64,000 nt of DNA from Paenibacillus sp. Soil787 (GTDB lineage Bacteria; Bacillota; Bacilli; Paenibacillales; NBRC-103111), in the NCBI RefSeq assembly GCF_001429545.1, contig NZ_LMSP01000002.1, positions 62,001-126,000 on the forward strand, read 5' to 3'. Shown here in pieces: positions 43,170 to 50,539 of the stretch (position 1 is its first letter; each line of letters opens with the position of its first letter). The position numbers and the translations under genes are program-made. The notes under the pieces were generated by a model that was not told where the DNA came from, searched no databases, and worked only from the letters and a program-made list of their open reading frames with translations.

Positions 43170-44486
43170 TTAAGCTATAAAGAAATGCATGATTAGCAAC
43201 GAACCCGCCAGTACCGTAACAGCGACGACGATAGAGAGAGTCAGCACGAAGCGGGCTTTAAAGATGGAGAGCATCATCAGTGTACTTTTGACGTCGATCA
43301 TCGGGCCGAACACAAGGAAAGCCAGTAAGGATCCTGGAGAGAAGGAATTGGCGAAGGAGGCCGCCACGAAAGCATCTGTTGTGGAGCACAGGGAGAGCAG
43401 GTAGGCAAAGCCCATCATGAACACATGTGAAATGAAAGGTCCCTGACCGATCGCAGATAAGCTGTCTTGGGAGACGAATGTTTGGATAAGAGCGGTCAGG
43501 AAAGCGCCCAGCATTAAGTATTTGCTCATTTCGAACAGCTCCGTCGTACCGTGGCTGAACATAATCATCATGCGACCATCACCATGGGAGTGGTTGTGGC
43601 CGTGGTGATCATCGTGTTCATGTACATGATCATGGTTATGGTTATGGTTATGGATGTTGCTGTGGCCATGTTGATGATCATGGTCATGGATGTTGCTGTG
43701 GCCATGTTGATGATCACGGTCACGGCCGTGCTCGTCAGCATGAAGGTGTTCGGCACGATGTCCAGGGCCGGAACCCCCATTCTTGTGGTGGTTGTGATCG
43801 TGGTGGTGCGTGTTTGTCTCATTTTCGATAGGATGACGCAAAGGACTGCCTTTCAGGAAACGTGTCAGCAGCAGACCTACGATGAGGGCAACGCCAAATG
43901 TAAGTCCCATTCGCGAATAGGCCATCGATGGCTCGCCACGGAAAGCCATGAACGTCGAAGCGAAGACGATGGGATTCAGAATTGGACCGACTAGAATGAA
44001 GATAACGGCTATGTATACAGGCATTCCTTTCCGCATGAGCCGACGAACGAAAGGAATCATTCCGCATTCACAGAGCGGGAACATGATGCCAAGAACGCAG
44101 GCAAATAAGATGCCTCCTAGCGGGTGCCGCGGCGTCATGCGTCTGATGAACGCTTCAGGAATGAAGTTTTCAACAACTGTAGATAGAAGGACGCCCAGTA
44201 ACATAAAAGGCAAAGCGTCGAGAAAGATACCCATGAAGGCTGAAAAGACGTGCTTGGTTTCATAAATCACCAAACCCATAGGAGGAAGCTCTCTCGTTGT
44301 CACGATTAAGATGAGGAGAAACGCACAAATCACGGTGGAGATCGGAAGGCTCCAGCGGTATAGAGTCGTTGGCAATTCGTTGACACCCCTTTGTCCGTTG
44401 ATGCGTCCTCGAAGGACGCGGAGTTTTTTATCCATAGAAAGGCTAGTATGATCTATCCTATGTACATGCAGGTTCAGATAGGACAA
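43170..44486 (-). CDS. YcgR/YraQ-like permease (DUF318) with very His-rich loop
   Basis: A membrane protein of up to 438 residues in the DUF318/ArsP_1 permease family. Seen: FLDALPFMLLGVLLSTVVE, the conserved PLCECGMIPF, FILVGPILNPIVF and the second-half SLCSTTDAFVAASF and VFGPMIDVKS. Between the halves, a loop of about 90 residues is dominated by His/Asp/Asn/Gly, including two near-identical copies of a HQHGHSNIHDHDH-type unit. Such a loop should bind Zn2+, Ni2+ or a similar ion. Three starts are possible: TTG 44486, ATG 44435, or TTG 44375 (AAAGGGGTG upstream, probably best). The usual YcgQ partner is not adjacent. Confidence 0.8.
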   Translation of the reverse strand: MSYLNLHVHRIDHTSLSMDKKLRVLRGRINGQRGVNELPTTLYRWSLPISTVICAFLLILIVTTRELPPMGLVIYETKHVFSAFMGIFLDALPFMLLGVLLSTVVENFIPEAFIRRMTPRHPLGGILFACVLGIMFPLCECGMIPFVRRLMRKGMPVYIAVIFILVGPILNPIVFASTFMAFRGEPSMAYSRMGLTFGVALIVGLLLTRFLKGSPLRHPIENETNTHHHDHNHHKNGGSGPGHRAEHLHADEHGRDRDHQHGHSNIHDHDHQHGHSNIHNHNHNHDHVHEHDDHHGHNHSHGDGRMMIMFSHGTTELFEMSKYLMLGAFLTALIQTFVSQDSLSAIGQGPFISHVFMMGFAYLLSLCSTTDAFVAASFANSFSPGSLLAFLVFGPMIDVKSTLMMLSIFKARFVLTLSIVVAVTVLAGSLLIMHFFIA

Positions 44487-44559
44487 TGTCCTTGATTGAC
44501 AATGGATTGTAAGGGTGTATAATTATATAAAATCAATTCGCGATGATAGGAACAAGTAA

Positions 44560-44816
44560 GTTTGTCATCTGTTTCTCAGAGAGCCGGTGGTTGGTGTGAA
44601 CCGGTGAAACAAGCAAACCGAATGGATCCTTGAGCATGAGGCTGAACACAGTATGCAGGTTGCCGGAACCTAGGCCGGAGAACATCCTCATCTGTCCAAG
44701 TATGCCGAACGGCAGCTCCCCGTTATCAGAGCCTGAAGGTCTTATTGAACAATTGTTCACGGACAAATTAGGGTGGTACCACGGTCTCTCGTCCCTTGCG
44801 GGGAGAGGCCTTTTTG
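44560..44816 (+). promoter_or_regulatory. T-box leader (tRNA-Trp) of trpS
   Basis: Stem I elements (AGAGAGCCGG and GGTTGGTGTGAACCGG at about 44577-44604), a candidate UGG specifier codon at 44623-44625 in GAATGGATCC, the T-box sequence AGGGTGGTACCACG (44770-44783) and a terminator stem GGTCTCTC...GAGAGGCC with T-run (44784-44816). Uncharged tRNA-Trp should stabilise the antiterminator and switch on trpS. Confidence 0.93.
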
Positions 44817-44864
44817 TTGTTTTTTTAGACGATAAGAAATTAAGAATTCTGGAGGGATTATCCA

Positions 44865-45848
44865 ATGAAACGAGTATTATCCGGTATGCAGTCCAGCGGA
44901 CAGCTGACGATTGGCAACTATATTGGCGCACTTCGCAATTATGTGAAGCTGCAGCATTTGCATCGCTGTTATTTTATGGTTGTCGATATGCACGCTATCA
45001 CGGTTCCTCAGGATCCGGCAGCTTTGAAGGAGCAAACAGAGTCTATAGCCTCGCTTTATATTGCTGCGGGACTAGATCCTAGTAAAGCATCCATTTTCCT
45101 GCAATCCCATGTTCATGCGCACGCGGAGCTCGGCTGGATCATGACGACGCTGACACACATGGGAGAGCTGGAGCGTATGACACAGTTCAAGGACAAATCC
45201 GAAGGCAAGGATTCCGTCGGTGCCGGCCTATTTACGTATCCATCTCTGATGGCAGCAGACATCCTTTTATACAATGCGGACCTTATTCCAGTCGGAGATG
45301 ATCAGAAGCAGCATCTGGAGTTGACGCGCGACTTGGCGAACCGCTTTAATAACCGGTTTGGTGAAATGTTTGTCATGCCGCAGCCTTATATGCCAGAGAT
45401 CGGTGCGAGAATTATGTCTTTGGATGATGCATCCAAAAAGATGAGTAAAAGCAATCCGAATGCCGGCAGTTACATTGCCATGCTGGATGAGCCCGATGTC
45501 ATCCGTAAGAAGCTTAGTCGAGCAGTCACAGATTCTGGCCGTGAGGTAAAGTATGATCCTCAGAACAAGCCGGAGGTTAGTAATTTAATGTCGATCTACT
45601 CACACTTTGCAGAGATGAGTTTAGTTGAGATTGAAGCCAAATACGATGGGCAAGGCTATGGACCTTTCAAAAAGGATCTAGCTGAGCACCTCGTTGCTGT
45701 TCTCGAGCCGATCCAACAACGTTATAGTGAAATTCGCAAATCAGGCGAAATTTTCGATATTTTGAAAAAAGGTGCGCAGGAAGCTGCTGAGGTAGCTGAT
45801 CAAACCCTGCTCGAAGTGAAGAAGCGGATGGGCTTCGTCGTTATCTAA
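44865..45848 (+). CDS. trpS: Tryptophanyl-tRNA synthetase
   Basis: A 327-residue class I aminoacyl-tRNA synthetase charging tRNA-Trp. HIGH-type motif TIGN is at 15-18 within SGMQSSGQLTIGNYIGAL; KMSKS is in DDASKKMSKSNPNAG (about 192-196); AADILLYNADLIPVGDDQKQH is the Trp/ATP pocket block. Usual length. It is preceded by the T-box leader and by GGAGGG ten bases before the ATG, and followed by a terminator, so it is a single-gene unit controlled by Trp-tRNA charging. Confidence 0.96.
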   Translation: MKRVLSGMQSSGQLTIGNYIGALRNYVKLQHLHRCYFMVVDMHAITVPQDPAALKEQTESIASLYIAAGLDPSKASIFLQSHVHAHAELGWIMTTLTHMGELERMTQFKDKSEGKDSVGAGLFTYPSLMAADILLYNADLIPVGDDQKQHLELTRDLANRFNNRFGEMFVMPQPYMPEIGARIMSLDDASKKMSKSNPNAGSYIAMLDEPDVIRKKLSRAVTDSGREVKYDPQNKPEVSNLMSIYSHFAEMSLVEIEAKYDGQGYGPFKKDLAEHLVAVLEPIQQRYSEIRKSGEIFDILKKGAQEAAEVADQTLLEVKKRMGFVVI

Positions 45849-45856
45849 AAAGCAAA

Positions 45857-45897
45857 AAGAGCTCAAACAGCTAGTATAGCTGATTGGGCTCTTTCTC
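45857..45897 (+). terminator. Rho-independent terminator
   Basis: AAAGAGCTCAAACAGCTA...TAGCTGATTGGGCTCTTT stem with a short T-rich end, after trpS. Confidence 0.75.
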
Positions 45898-45918
45898 TTA
45901 ATCGTGCTGCTTCCTTCG

Positions 45919-46101
45919 TTAAGACCGCGTATTCTTCTTGCGAATCTTCGCTTTAACCGCAAATCCATATCCGATAAAGCCTAAGGAGATGATGGAACAG
46001 GCAAGGATCATCCAAGGCTGCCTGAGGGCAATGAATAAACTGATGGAGGCGAGCAGCAGGGTGCCAACAACAGCGAAAAGAAGAGCGAGTGGTTTGCTCA
46101 T
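45919..46101 (-). CDS. Small membrane protein (DUF5325/YlaF-like)
   Basis: A 60-residue protein with two hydrophobic helices (about 5-25 and 29-48) and a strongly basic C-terminus (KAKIRKKNTRS). Size and topology resemble the DUF5325/YlaF family of Bacilli, but I base this on general form and am not certain. GTAGG lies eight bases before the ATG. Confidence 0.6.
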   Translation of the reverse strand: MSKPLALLFAVVGTLLLASISLFIALRQPWMILACSIISLGFIGYGFAVKAKIRKKNTRS

Positions 46102-46165
46102 GAATGTGGCCTACTTTCTAGAAGATTGAACAGTGTCTTCTTATTTTAAACTTTTTTGATCGCTG

Positions 46166-46195
46166 TGCATATAAATTCATTTCCTCCACATACTA
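46166..46195 (+). promoter_or_regulatory. Sigma-G-like promoter of the SASP gene
   Basis: TGCATA (46166-46171), 17-base spacer, perfect CATACTA (46189-46195), against the consensus TGAATA-N17-CATACTA; 61 bases before the start codon. Confidence 0.75.
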
Positions 46196-46255
46196 TCTTT
46201 GCAAGCTTGCAAATACATCAAAGATTATAGCTGACTGAAAGGAGTCTGAATCCTT

Positions 46256-46483
46256 ATGGCACAAAATCGTAGCAGTAACACATTGGTAGTTCCACAAGCC
46301 AACCAAGCTTTAGATCAATTGAAATATGAGGTAGCTCAAGAACTGGGCATCCAAATTCCTCAAGATGGTTACATGGGTTATATGGCTACTCGCGATGCTG
46401 GTGCAATCGGTGGTAACATTACTCGCCGTTTGGTACAAATCGCTGAGCAAACGCTAGCAGGACAATCTGGCTTCCGCAGCTAG
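46256..46483 (+). CDS. Alpha/beta-type small acid-soluble spore protein
   Basis: A 75-residue spore DNA-binding protein, a close paralogue of the one at 39388-39627. It has ALDQLKYEVAQELGI (germination protease region) and GAIGGNITRRLVQIAEQTL (DNA-binding helix). Ribosome site AAAGGAGT and a sigma-G-like promoter precede it; a terminator follows. Confidence 0.96.
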   Translation: MAQNRSSNTLVVPQANQALDQLKYEVAQELGIQIPQDGYMGYMATRDAGAIGGNITRRLVQIAEQTLAGQSGFRS

Positions 46484-46526
46484 TTAGCCCTGACTTCGGC
46501 AATAGCTTTCCCAATTACGTAACAAT

Positions 46527-46562
46527 AAAGCCCAGGGGCCTAAAAACCCTTTGGGCTTTTTG
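46527..46562 (+). terminator. Rho-independent terminator
   Basis: AAAGCCCAGGGG...CCCTTTGGGCTTT stem followed by TT, after the SASP gene. Confidence 0.8.
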
Positions 46563-46563
46563 T

Positions 46564-46651
46564 GTAGAAAGTATAAGTTTTATACTTTTGCTTCGCATCT
46601 ACCTTGACAAACGCGCTCGTCCCTGAAGGACGACGGAGTCGTTTATCCTTG
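46564..46651 (+). repeat. Dispersed repeat (family 2, copy B)
   Basis: About 88 bases nearly identical to 12212-12301. Here the second stem is perfect (CGTCC-CTGAA-GGACG). With copy C it brackets the YfhP-like gene in the same orientation. Confidence 0.88.
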
Positions 46652-46670
46652 ATGACTTTTTTAAACGTAA

Positions 46671-46703
46671 AAAAGACGCGTTTGGTTAACGCGCCTCTTT
46701 TCT
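46671..46703. terminator. Terminator of the YfhP-like gene
   Basis: AAAAGACGCG-TTTGGTTAA-CGCGCCTCTTTT; A-rich on the left, so it serves the minus-strand gene that ends at 46702 (its end overlaps the stop). Confidence 0.78.
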
Positions 46704-47685
46704 AATAAAGATCCACTTTTAGCTTTTTTTCCAGCCTAGTGTCACTTACCCAGCCCACATAAGAATCGAGTGTTTGGAAATTGTGATCCATCCGGATAAC
46801 ACCTACGAAAGGATACTGCTTGCGGTGGCGATAACGCACATCAGCCCATCTTACTTCATATCCGAAGCGGTGTTCTTTTACTTCCGCACAAGTGAAGGAG
46901 GAGAAGTAGAGTAAGGCTTGGATGTCTTCGTGACTCTTAGACGCCTCGATAGCTGGATGGTCTTCACATTTGACGGTGTCAATCCACCTGAGCTTTGAAT
47001 TCTTCATTTCACCCAACTGGAAGGTGCCGTCTGTTCTGCGTTTCACTACGTTCCATACGTAGAGGCTGAATGTTACAATAAGTGTGTATTTATCCCCAGG
47101 CATATAGGTGGGGTCTTTGCGATAAAGCCCTTTTTCTAAGATATAATGGTCGAGTGAGCGCCAGATGTAATATAGGGCGATAACCCCGTACAAAGTCGGG
47201 AATACCAGCTTTGGGCTAGCGACATGGAAAGACCACATGAAGATAGCTGCGATATGGCTTGAAAAGATAAAGGGATCAAAGATGTGTATAATGTTCCATG
47301 ACACCCACTTTTCAGAGAATGGCCGAAACGCTTGTGTACCATATGTGTTGAAACAATCTGTAAAGACGTGAAAACAAACGGCGATTCCTACCCACATACC
47401 AAGGTGCAGCAGGGGGATTCCATGGAAGAAAAGAGCAAGAGCTCCAGTGATCAGCAGCGTCCATAAAAGTAGTGCCGGCAAAGAGTGAGAGCGACCACGA
47501 TGATTACGAATGTAAGCGGCGTTCCCTTTAAAACGAAGCAGCCCGTCCACATCCGGAATCTGTGAGCCAATAACCGTTCCGATGAAGACCGCAGTGGTTG
47601 CCGCTGTGTCCGCAGAAACGCTAGGGTCAATTTGTGACAGTCCCGCTAACCCTAAACCAATTACGAGATGAGTACCTGTGTCCAA
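46702..47685 (-). CDS. YfhP-like membrane-bound metal-dependent hydrolase
   Basis: A 327-residue protein. The N-terminal half is a DUF457/LexA-regulated membrane hydrolase-type region with several helices: THLVIGLGLAGL, SQIPDVDGLLRFKG, NHRGRSHSLPALLLW and CFHVFTDCFNTYGTQAF, whose His/Asp residues are probable metal ligands. The C-terminal part is soluble (RWIDTVKCEDHPAIEASK, YPFVGVIRMDHNFQTLDSYVGW). This matches YfhP of Bacilli. It starts at TTG 47685 after AGGAGG, directly behind family 1 hairpins. Biochemical function unproven. Confidence 0.82.
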   Translation of the reverse strand: MDTGTHLVIGLGLAGLSQIDPSVSADTAATTAVFIGTVIGSQIPDVDGLLRFKGNAAYIRNHRGRSHSLPALLLWTLLITGALALFFHGIPLLHLGMWVGIAVCFHVFTDCFNTYGTQAFRPFSEKWVSWNIIHIFDPFIFSSHIAAIFMWSFHVASPKLVFPTLYGVIALYYIWRSLDHYILEKGLYRKDPTYMPGDKYTLIVTFSLYVWNVVKRRTDGTFQLGEMKNSKLRWIDTVKCEDHPAIEASKSHEDIQALLYFSSFTCAEVKEHRFGYEVRWADVRYRHRKQYPFVGVIRMDHNFQTLDSYVGWVSDTRLEKKLKVDLY

Positions 47686-47690
47686 ATGGG

Positions 47691-47770
47691 TTTCCTCCTA
47701 AGAATTTTCCGTATGGAAAATTTTCTTCGTAAGCATGGGCTGAGTTTTCCGTAGGAAAACTTAATTCAGT
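47691..47770 (-). repeat. Hairpin repeat pair before the YfhP-like gene (family 1, copy c)
   Basis: AATTTTCC-GTAT-GGAAAATT (47703-47722) and AGTTTTCC-GTA-GGAAAACT (47743-47761), separated by TTCTTCGTAAGCATGGGCTG. The first abuts the AGGAGG of the gene. Stem arms differ from copy b yet remain complementary. Confidence 0.88.
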
Positions 47771-47771
47771 T

Positions 47772-47860
47772 GATAAGAAAGTATAAGTTTTATACTTTTG
47801 CTTCGCATCAACCTTGATAAACGCGCTCGTCTTATAAGTCGACGGAATCATTTCTCCTTG
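47772..47860 (+). repeat. Dispersed repeat (family 2, copy C)
   Basis: Shares GAAAGTATAAGTTTTATACT and TTTGCTTCGCATC plus the ACCTTGAYAAACGCGCTCGT block with copies A and B; its 3' third is more diverged. It lies directly next to the family 1 hairpins. Confidence 0.85.
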
Positions 47861-47936
47861 TAAGCATGGTCATTTTTCCGTCTTTTTATTAGTTTACCAT
47901 TTTGGAGCAAAAAATAAATCAGAGGGAGATCTAAAA

Positions 47937-48233
47937 ATGTCCAAAGTTTTTGTAGAGTATGCCATAAAACCCGCTTTTCGGGAGTCTTTTCTCATCTATA
48001 TGCAGGAATGGCAGCGGCGGGAAGGGCGATTTGAACTGCTGGAGGGAACGGATCAGGAAGGACTTTTTGTGGAAATTTGGAAGGAAGTTACTTATGAAGA
48101 GTATCTCTCTTTGAAACGAGGACGTTTGCACGGAATCGAAAATGATTCCTATCAAGCCGAATGGGAAGAGTGGATTGAAGGCGGCCTGCGCAAACTGCAT
48201 ATGTGGCATTTCACGGAAGTGACTTCTTCATGA
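47937..48233 (+). CDS. Hypothetical protein (98 aa), possible dimeric alpha-beta barrel
   Basis: A 98-residue acidic protein without recognised family. The pattern of short strands and helices (VFVEYAIKPAFRESFLIYMQ, FELLEGTDQEGLFVEIWKEV, LRKLHMWHFTEV) resembles NIPSNAP/antibiotic-monooxygenase-like ferredoxin-fold proteins. This is only a fold guess. GAGGGAGAT lies before the ATG; a terminator shared with gerQ follows. Confidence 0.6.
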   Translation: MSKVFVEYAIKPAFRESFLIYMQEWQRREGRFELLEGTDQEGLFVEIWKEVTYEEYLSLKRGRLHGIENDSYQAEWEEWIEGGLRKLHMWHFTEVTSS

Positions 48234-48234
48234 C

Positions 48235-48275
48235 AAAAAAGCCGCTGCTCTAACGAAAAGAGCAAGCGGCTTACT
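48235..48275. terminator. Bidirectional terminator
   Basis: GCCGCTGCTC-TAACGAAAA-GAGCAAGCGGC with AAAAAA on the left and TTACT on the right, between the hypothetical gene and gerQ. Confidence 0.8.
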
Positions 48276-48289
48276 ATGTGATCTAACCA

Positions 48290-48763
48290 TTATCTCTGCG
48301 GGCCAACTCCACCTGTGTATGGATACATGTAATTGAGTTCCTCGTCGAAGGTAATGTAATCTAGATTGACCATGAGCAATAAGAAACGCATGCCGGTAGC
48401 TGGATCGCTGATGATGATATGATCGCGTCCTGCTGCCTCCAGTTTGCCTTTGAAAATTTTGGCATTCCATTGCGAATTATTTTCGTATGTCATGTAGATC
48501 GTTGCTATCTTACCGAGGTTTAAACGGAGAATATTTTCGATATAGGATTGTTCCATGGGGAGTTGACCAGGTACATTTACACCGGTTTGCGGACCGCCAG
48601 CAGGTGGAAATTGAGTTCCACTTGGCATAGGCACAGGCATAGGCATAGGTTTATTAGTACTCATTGGTGGAACGGGATAAGCCGGATACGGAGATCCGTA
48701 AGGGACTTGCGGGGTCATGCCTGGGTTTCCTAGGTTACCGATTCTGTAAGGGCTGTTCAACAT
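48290..48763 (-). CDS. gerQ: Spore coat protein GerQ
   Basis: A 157-residue spore coat protein needed for proper germination; in B. subtilis it is cross-linked by transglutaminase and localises the cortex hydrolase CwlJ. A Pro/Met-rich N-terminal half is followed by the conserved QSYIENILRLNLGKIATIYM and GRDHIIISDPATGMRFLLLM blocks. Start chosen at ATG 48763 (AAGGAGG upstream). The frame stays open to 48808 only because the hairpin leader lacks a stop. No cwlJ is seen nearby. Confidence 0.92.
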   Translation of the reverse strand: MLNSPYRIGNLGNPGMTPQVPYGSPYPAYPVPPMSTNKPMPMPVPMPSGTQFPPAGGPQTGVNVPGQLPMEQSYIENILRLNLGKIATIYMTYENNSQWNAKIFKGKLEAAGRDHIIISDPATGMRFLLLMVNLDYITFDEELNYMYPYTGGVGPQR

Positions 48764-48781
48764 GTTGGTATTTCCTCCTTG

Positions 48782-48800
48782 AGCTTTCCTTTGGAAAGCT
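48782..48800 (-). repeat. Hairpin before gerQ (family 1, copy d)
   Basis: AGCTTTCC-TTT-GGAAAGCT, followed by TTCTTCAT. On the minus strand it directly precedes the gerQ ribosome site. Relative to AGTTTTCC/GGAAAACT, both arms changed together (T to C, A to G). Confidence 0.78.
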
Positions 48801-48908
48801 TTCTTCATAATTGTAATGCAAAGCAGAGTCTAAGTACGTGTCATTTTCCATAATCATCATATTGTGCATCAGCCCATTTGGTGACTGGTTTTGCTGAATT
48901 ATCCCAAA

Positions 48909-48936
48909 CAAAAAAAAGCCCCATTGGGAGCTCACG
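48909..48936 (-). terminator. Terminator of the response regulator gene
   Basis: On the minus strand: GCTCCC-AAT-GGGGC followed by eight T, just behind the stop of the response regulator. Confidence 0.75.
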
Positions 48937-49618
48937 TGAGTAGAAATTTATAACCGACACCCCAAACCGTCTTAATATATTTCGGTTCTTTGGGATCAAC
49001 TTCTATTTTTTTGCGAAGGTTTGCGATATGTACATCGATTGCACGTTCGGTTACATAGGAATCGAAACCACGGACCCGGTTTAGAAGTTCCTCCCGGCTG
49101 TATACTCGTCCTTGATTTTGCCAAAAAAGTTTCATAATTTCAAATTCAGAGAAAGTGGTCTCTATTATTTTGCTATGTACAATAAGGTAGCGCTTCTCTA
49201 GGTCCAGATGAACGACTTGCTCGGACGTATCGGTAGATGGAACTGGCGGAGGAAAGGCATGTGAACGTCGCAGTAAAGCTTGTATTCTTGCTGACAGTTC
49301 CCTCATGGAGAATGGTTTACATAGGTAATCATCAGCACCAGTCTGCAGGCCTTTGACGCGATCGGAGACCTCATTTTTGGCGGATATCATAAGAATGGGG
49401 ATGGTTGACGAATTGCGGAAGTCTGTGCATAGCTGAATCCCGTCAACATCAGGCAGCATAATATCAAGCACGATGACATCAGGTTCGAAATCTCGGAATA
49501 GCACTTCGCCTTGACGTCCAGTTTCCGCACGCATAACTTGATAGCCTTCTTCGTACAAATAAATCGACATCATCTCACCAATGCTTAAATCATCTTCAAT
49601 AATTAAAATCTTAGACAT
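48932..49618 (-). CDS. OmpR/PhoB-family response regulator (orphan)
   Basis: A 228-residue two-component regulator. The receiver domain has the acidic pair in LIIEDD, phosphoacceptor Asp in VIVLDIMLPDVDG (about 53) and the switch Lys in DDYLCKPFSMREL. The C-terminal winged-helix DNA-binding domain has TFSEFEIMKLFW and VTERAIDVHIANLRKKIE with VWGVGYKF. No histidine kinase gene lies beside it, so its partner is elsewhere. It has its own terminator and lies between gerQ and the urt operon, reading the same way as both. Confidence 0.92.
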   Translation of the reverse strand: MSKILIIEDDLSIGEMMSIYLYEEGYQVMRAETGRQGEVLFRDFEPDVIVLDIMLPDVDGIQLCTDFRNSSTIPILMISAKNEVSDRVKGLQTGADDYLCKPFSMRELSARIQALLRRSHAFPPPVPSTDTSEQVVHLDLEKRYLIVHSKIIETTFSEFEIMKLFWQNQGRVYSREELLNRVRGFDSYVTERAIDVHIANLRKKIEVDPKEPKYIKTVWGVGYKFLLT

Positions 49619-49753
49619 AAACGTTCCCCCTCCTTTTCCTTCAAAAGGTTCGGTGCTAGATATGCCGGCCGCAACATTCGATCCTATATATGCATGTTAT
49701 CATTATACATTTTGTGACGTCCAGTTTAACTTTATAATTAGTTCCTTCGTATG

Positions 49754-49818
49754 AAAAAAAAGAAGCTGGACGGTACTTGACGCCTAGTTGCATAGGTCAA
49801 GTCATCCAGCTTCCTTTT
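49754..49818 (-). terminator. Terminator of the urt operon
   Basis: Long inverted repeat GAAGCTGGA...ACTTGAC and GTCAAGT...CCAGCTTC (49762-49813) with an eight-A run on its left, giving a T-run on the minus strand. Confidence 0.85.
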
Positions 49819-49843
49819 ATAAAGCGGGTCCGTGAAATCATAA

Positions 49844-50539
49844 TCATACCGTTAAATGCTTTCGGACTTGATCTTCGCTCAAATGCTCGGCATGGCCTTC
49901 GGCGGCTATTGTCCCTCGGTCCAATACGTAATAGTAATCGGCGATGCTTGTAGCGAACTCTAAGCTTTGTTCGACCAGCAATACGGCAATTTCTCGACTG
50001 CGTTTGATTGATTCAATGATGGCTTCAATCTCCATGACGATAGAAGGCTGGATACCCTCCATCGGCTCATCCAGCAGCAGCAGCTTAGGGCCAGGGGCAA
50101 GGGCACGGGCTATCGCTAATTGCTGCTGCTGCCCGCCGCTGAGGTCGCCTCCTTTGCGGTGAAGCATTTGACGAAGCACGGGGAAGGTGTCAAAGAGAGA
50201 ATCAGGGAGCTTCTTTCTTCCATCTATTGCAGCTTCAAGGCCAAGCAGCAGGTTTTCCTCGACAGTAAGCTGCGGGAAAATCTCACGGCCTTGCGGCACG
50301 TAGCCGATCCCTAATTTGGCTCGTCGATCCGGCGGGAAGGACGTTATATTCCGTTCGTTATAGTGGATCGTGCCGGACTTCGGCTGAATGAGTCCCATTA
50401 TGCTCCTCATGAGTGTGGATTTCCCAACACCGTTGCGGCCCATTAGACAAACGATTTGGCCAGGTTTCACCTGAAGATTGACATGGCGAACAACCATACT
50501 CTCACCGTAACCGGCTTCTATCTTCTGAAGGTTAAGCAC
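49844..50539 (-). CDS. urtE: Urea ABC transporter ATP-binding protein UrtE
   Basis: A 231-residue ATPase of the branched-chain amino acid/urea type. Walker A is GRNGVGKST, signature LSGGQQQQLAIARAL, Walker B LLLLDEPMEGIQP; the EGIQP variant is typical of UrtE. Start chosen at GTG 50539, overlapping the urtD stop by eight bases, which gives the family's usual length; the longer open frame to 50686 is the urtD antisense-phase shadow. Last gene of urtABCDE. Confidence 0.92.
   Translation of the reverse strand: MLNLQKIEAGYGESMVVRHVNLQVKPGQIVCLMGRNGVGKSTLMRSIMGLIQPKSGTIHYNERNITSFPPDRRAKLGIGYVPQGREIFPQLTVEENLLLGLEAAIDGRKKLPDSLFDTFPVLRQMLHRKGGDLSGGQQQQLAIARALAPGPKLLLLDEPMEGIQPSIVMEIEAIIESIKRSREIAVLLVEQSLEFATSIADYYYVLDRGTIAAEGHAEHLSEDQVRKHLTV

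Noticed and set aside
43551..43994. Plus-strand frame opposite the permease
   Set aside because: Antisense shadow of the His-rich loop; the minus-strand frame has clear family motifs.
48735..48935. A 66-residue minus-strand frame between the response regulator and gerQ
   Set aside because: It overlaps the gerQ leader and the terminator region, with unconvincing composition.
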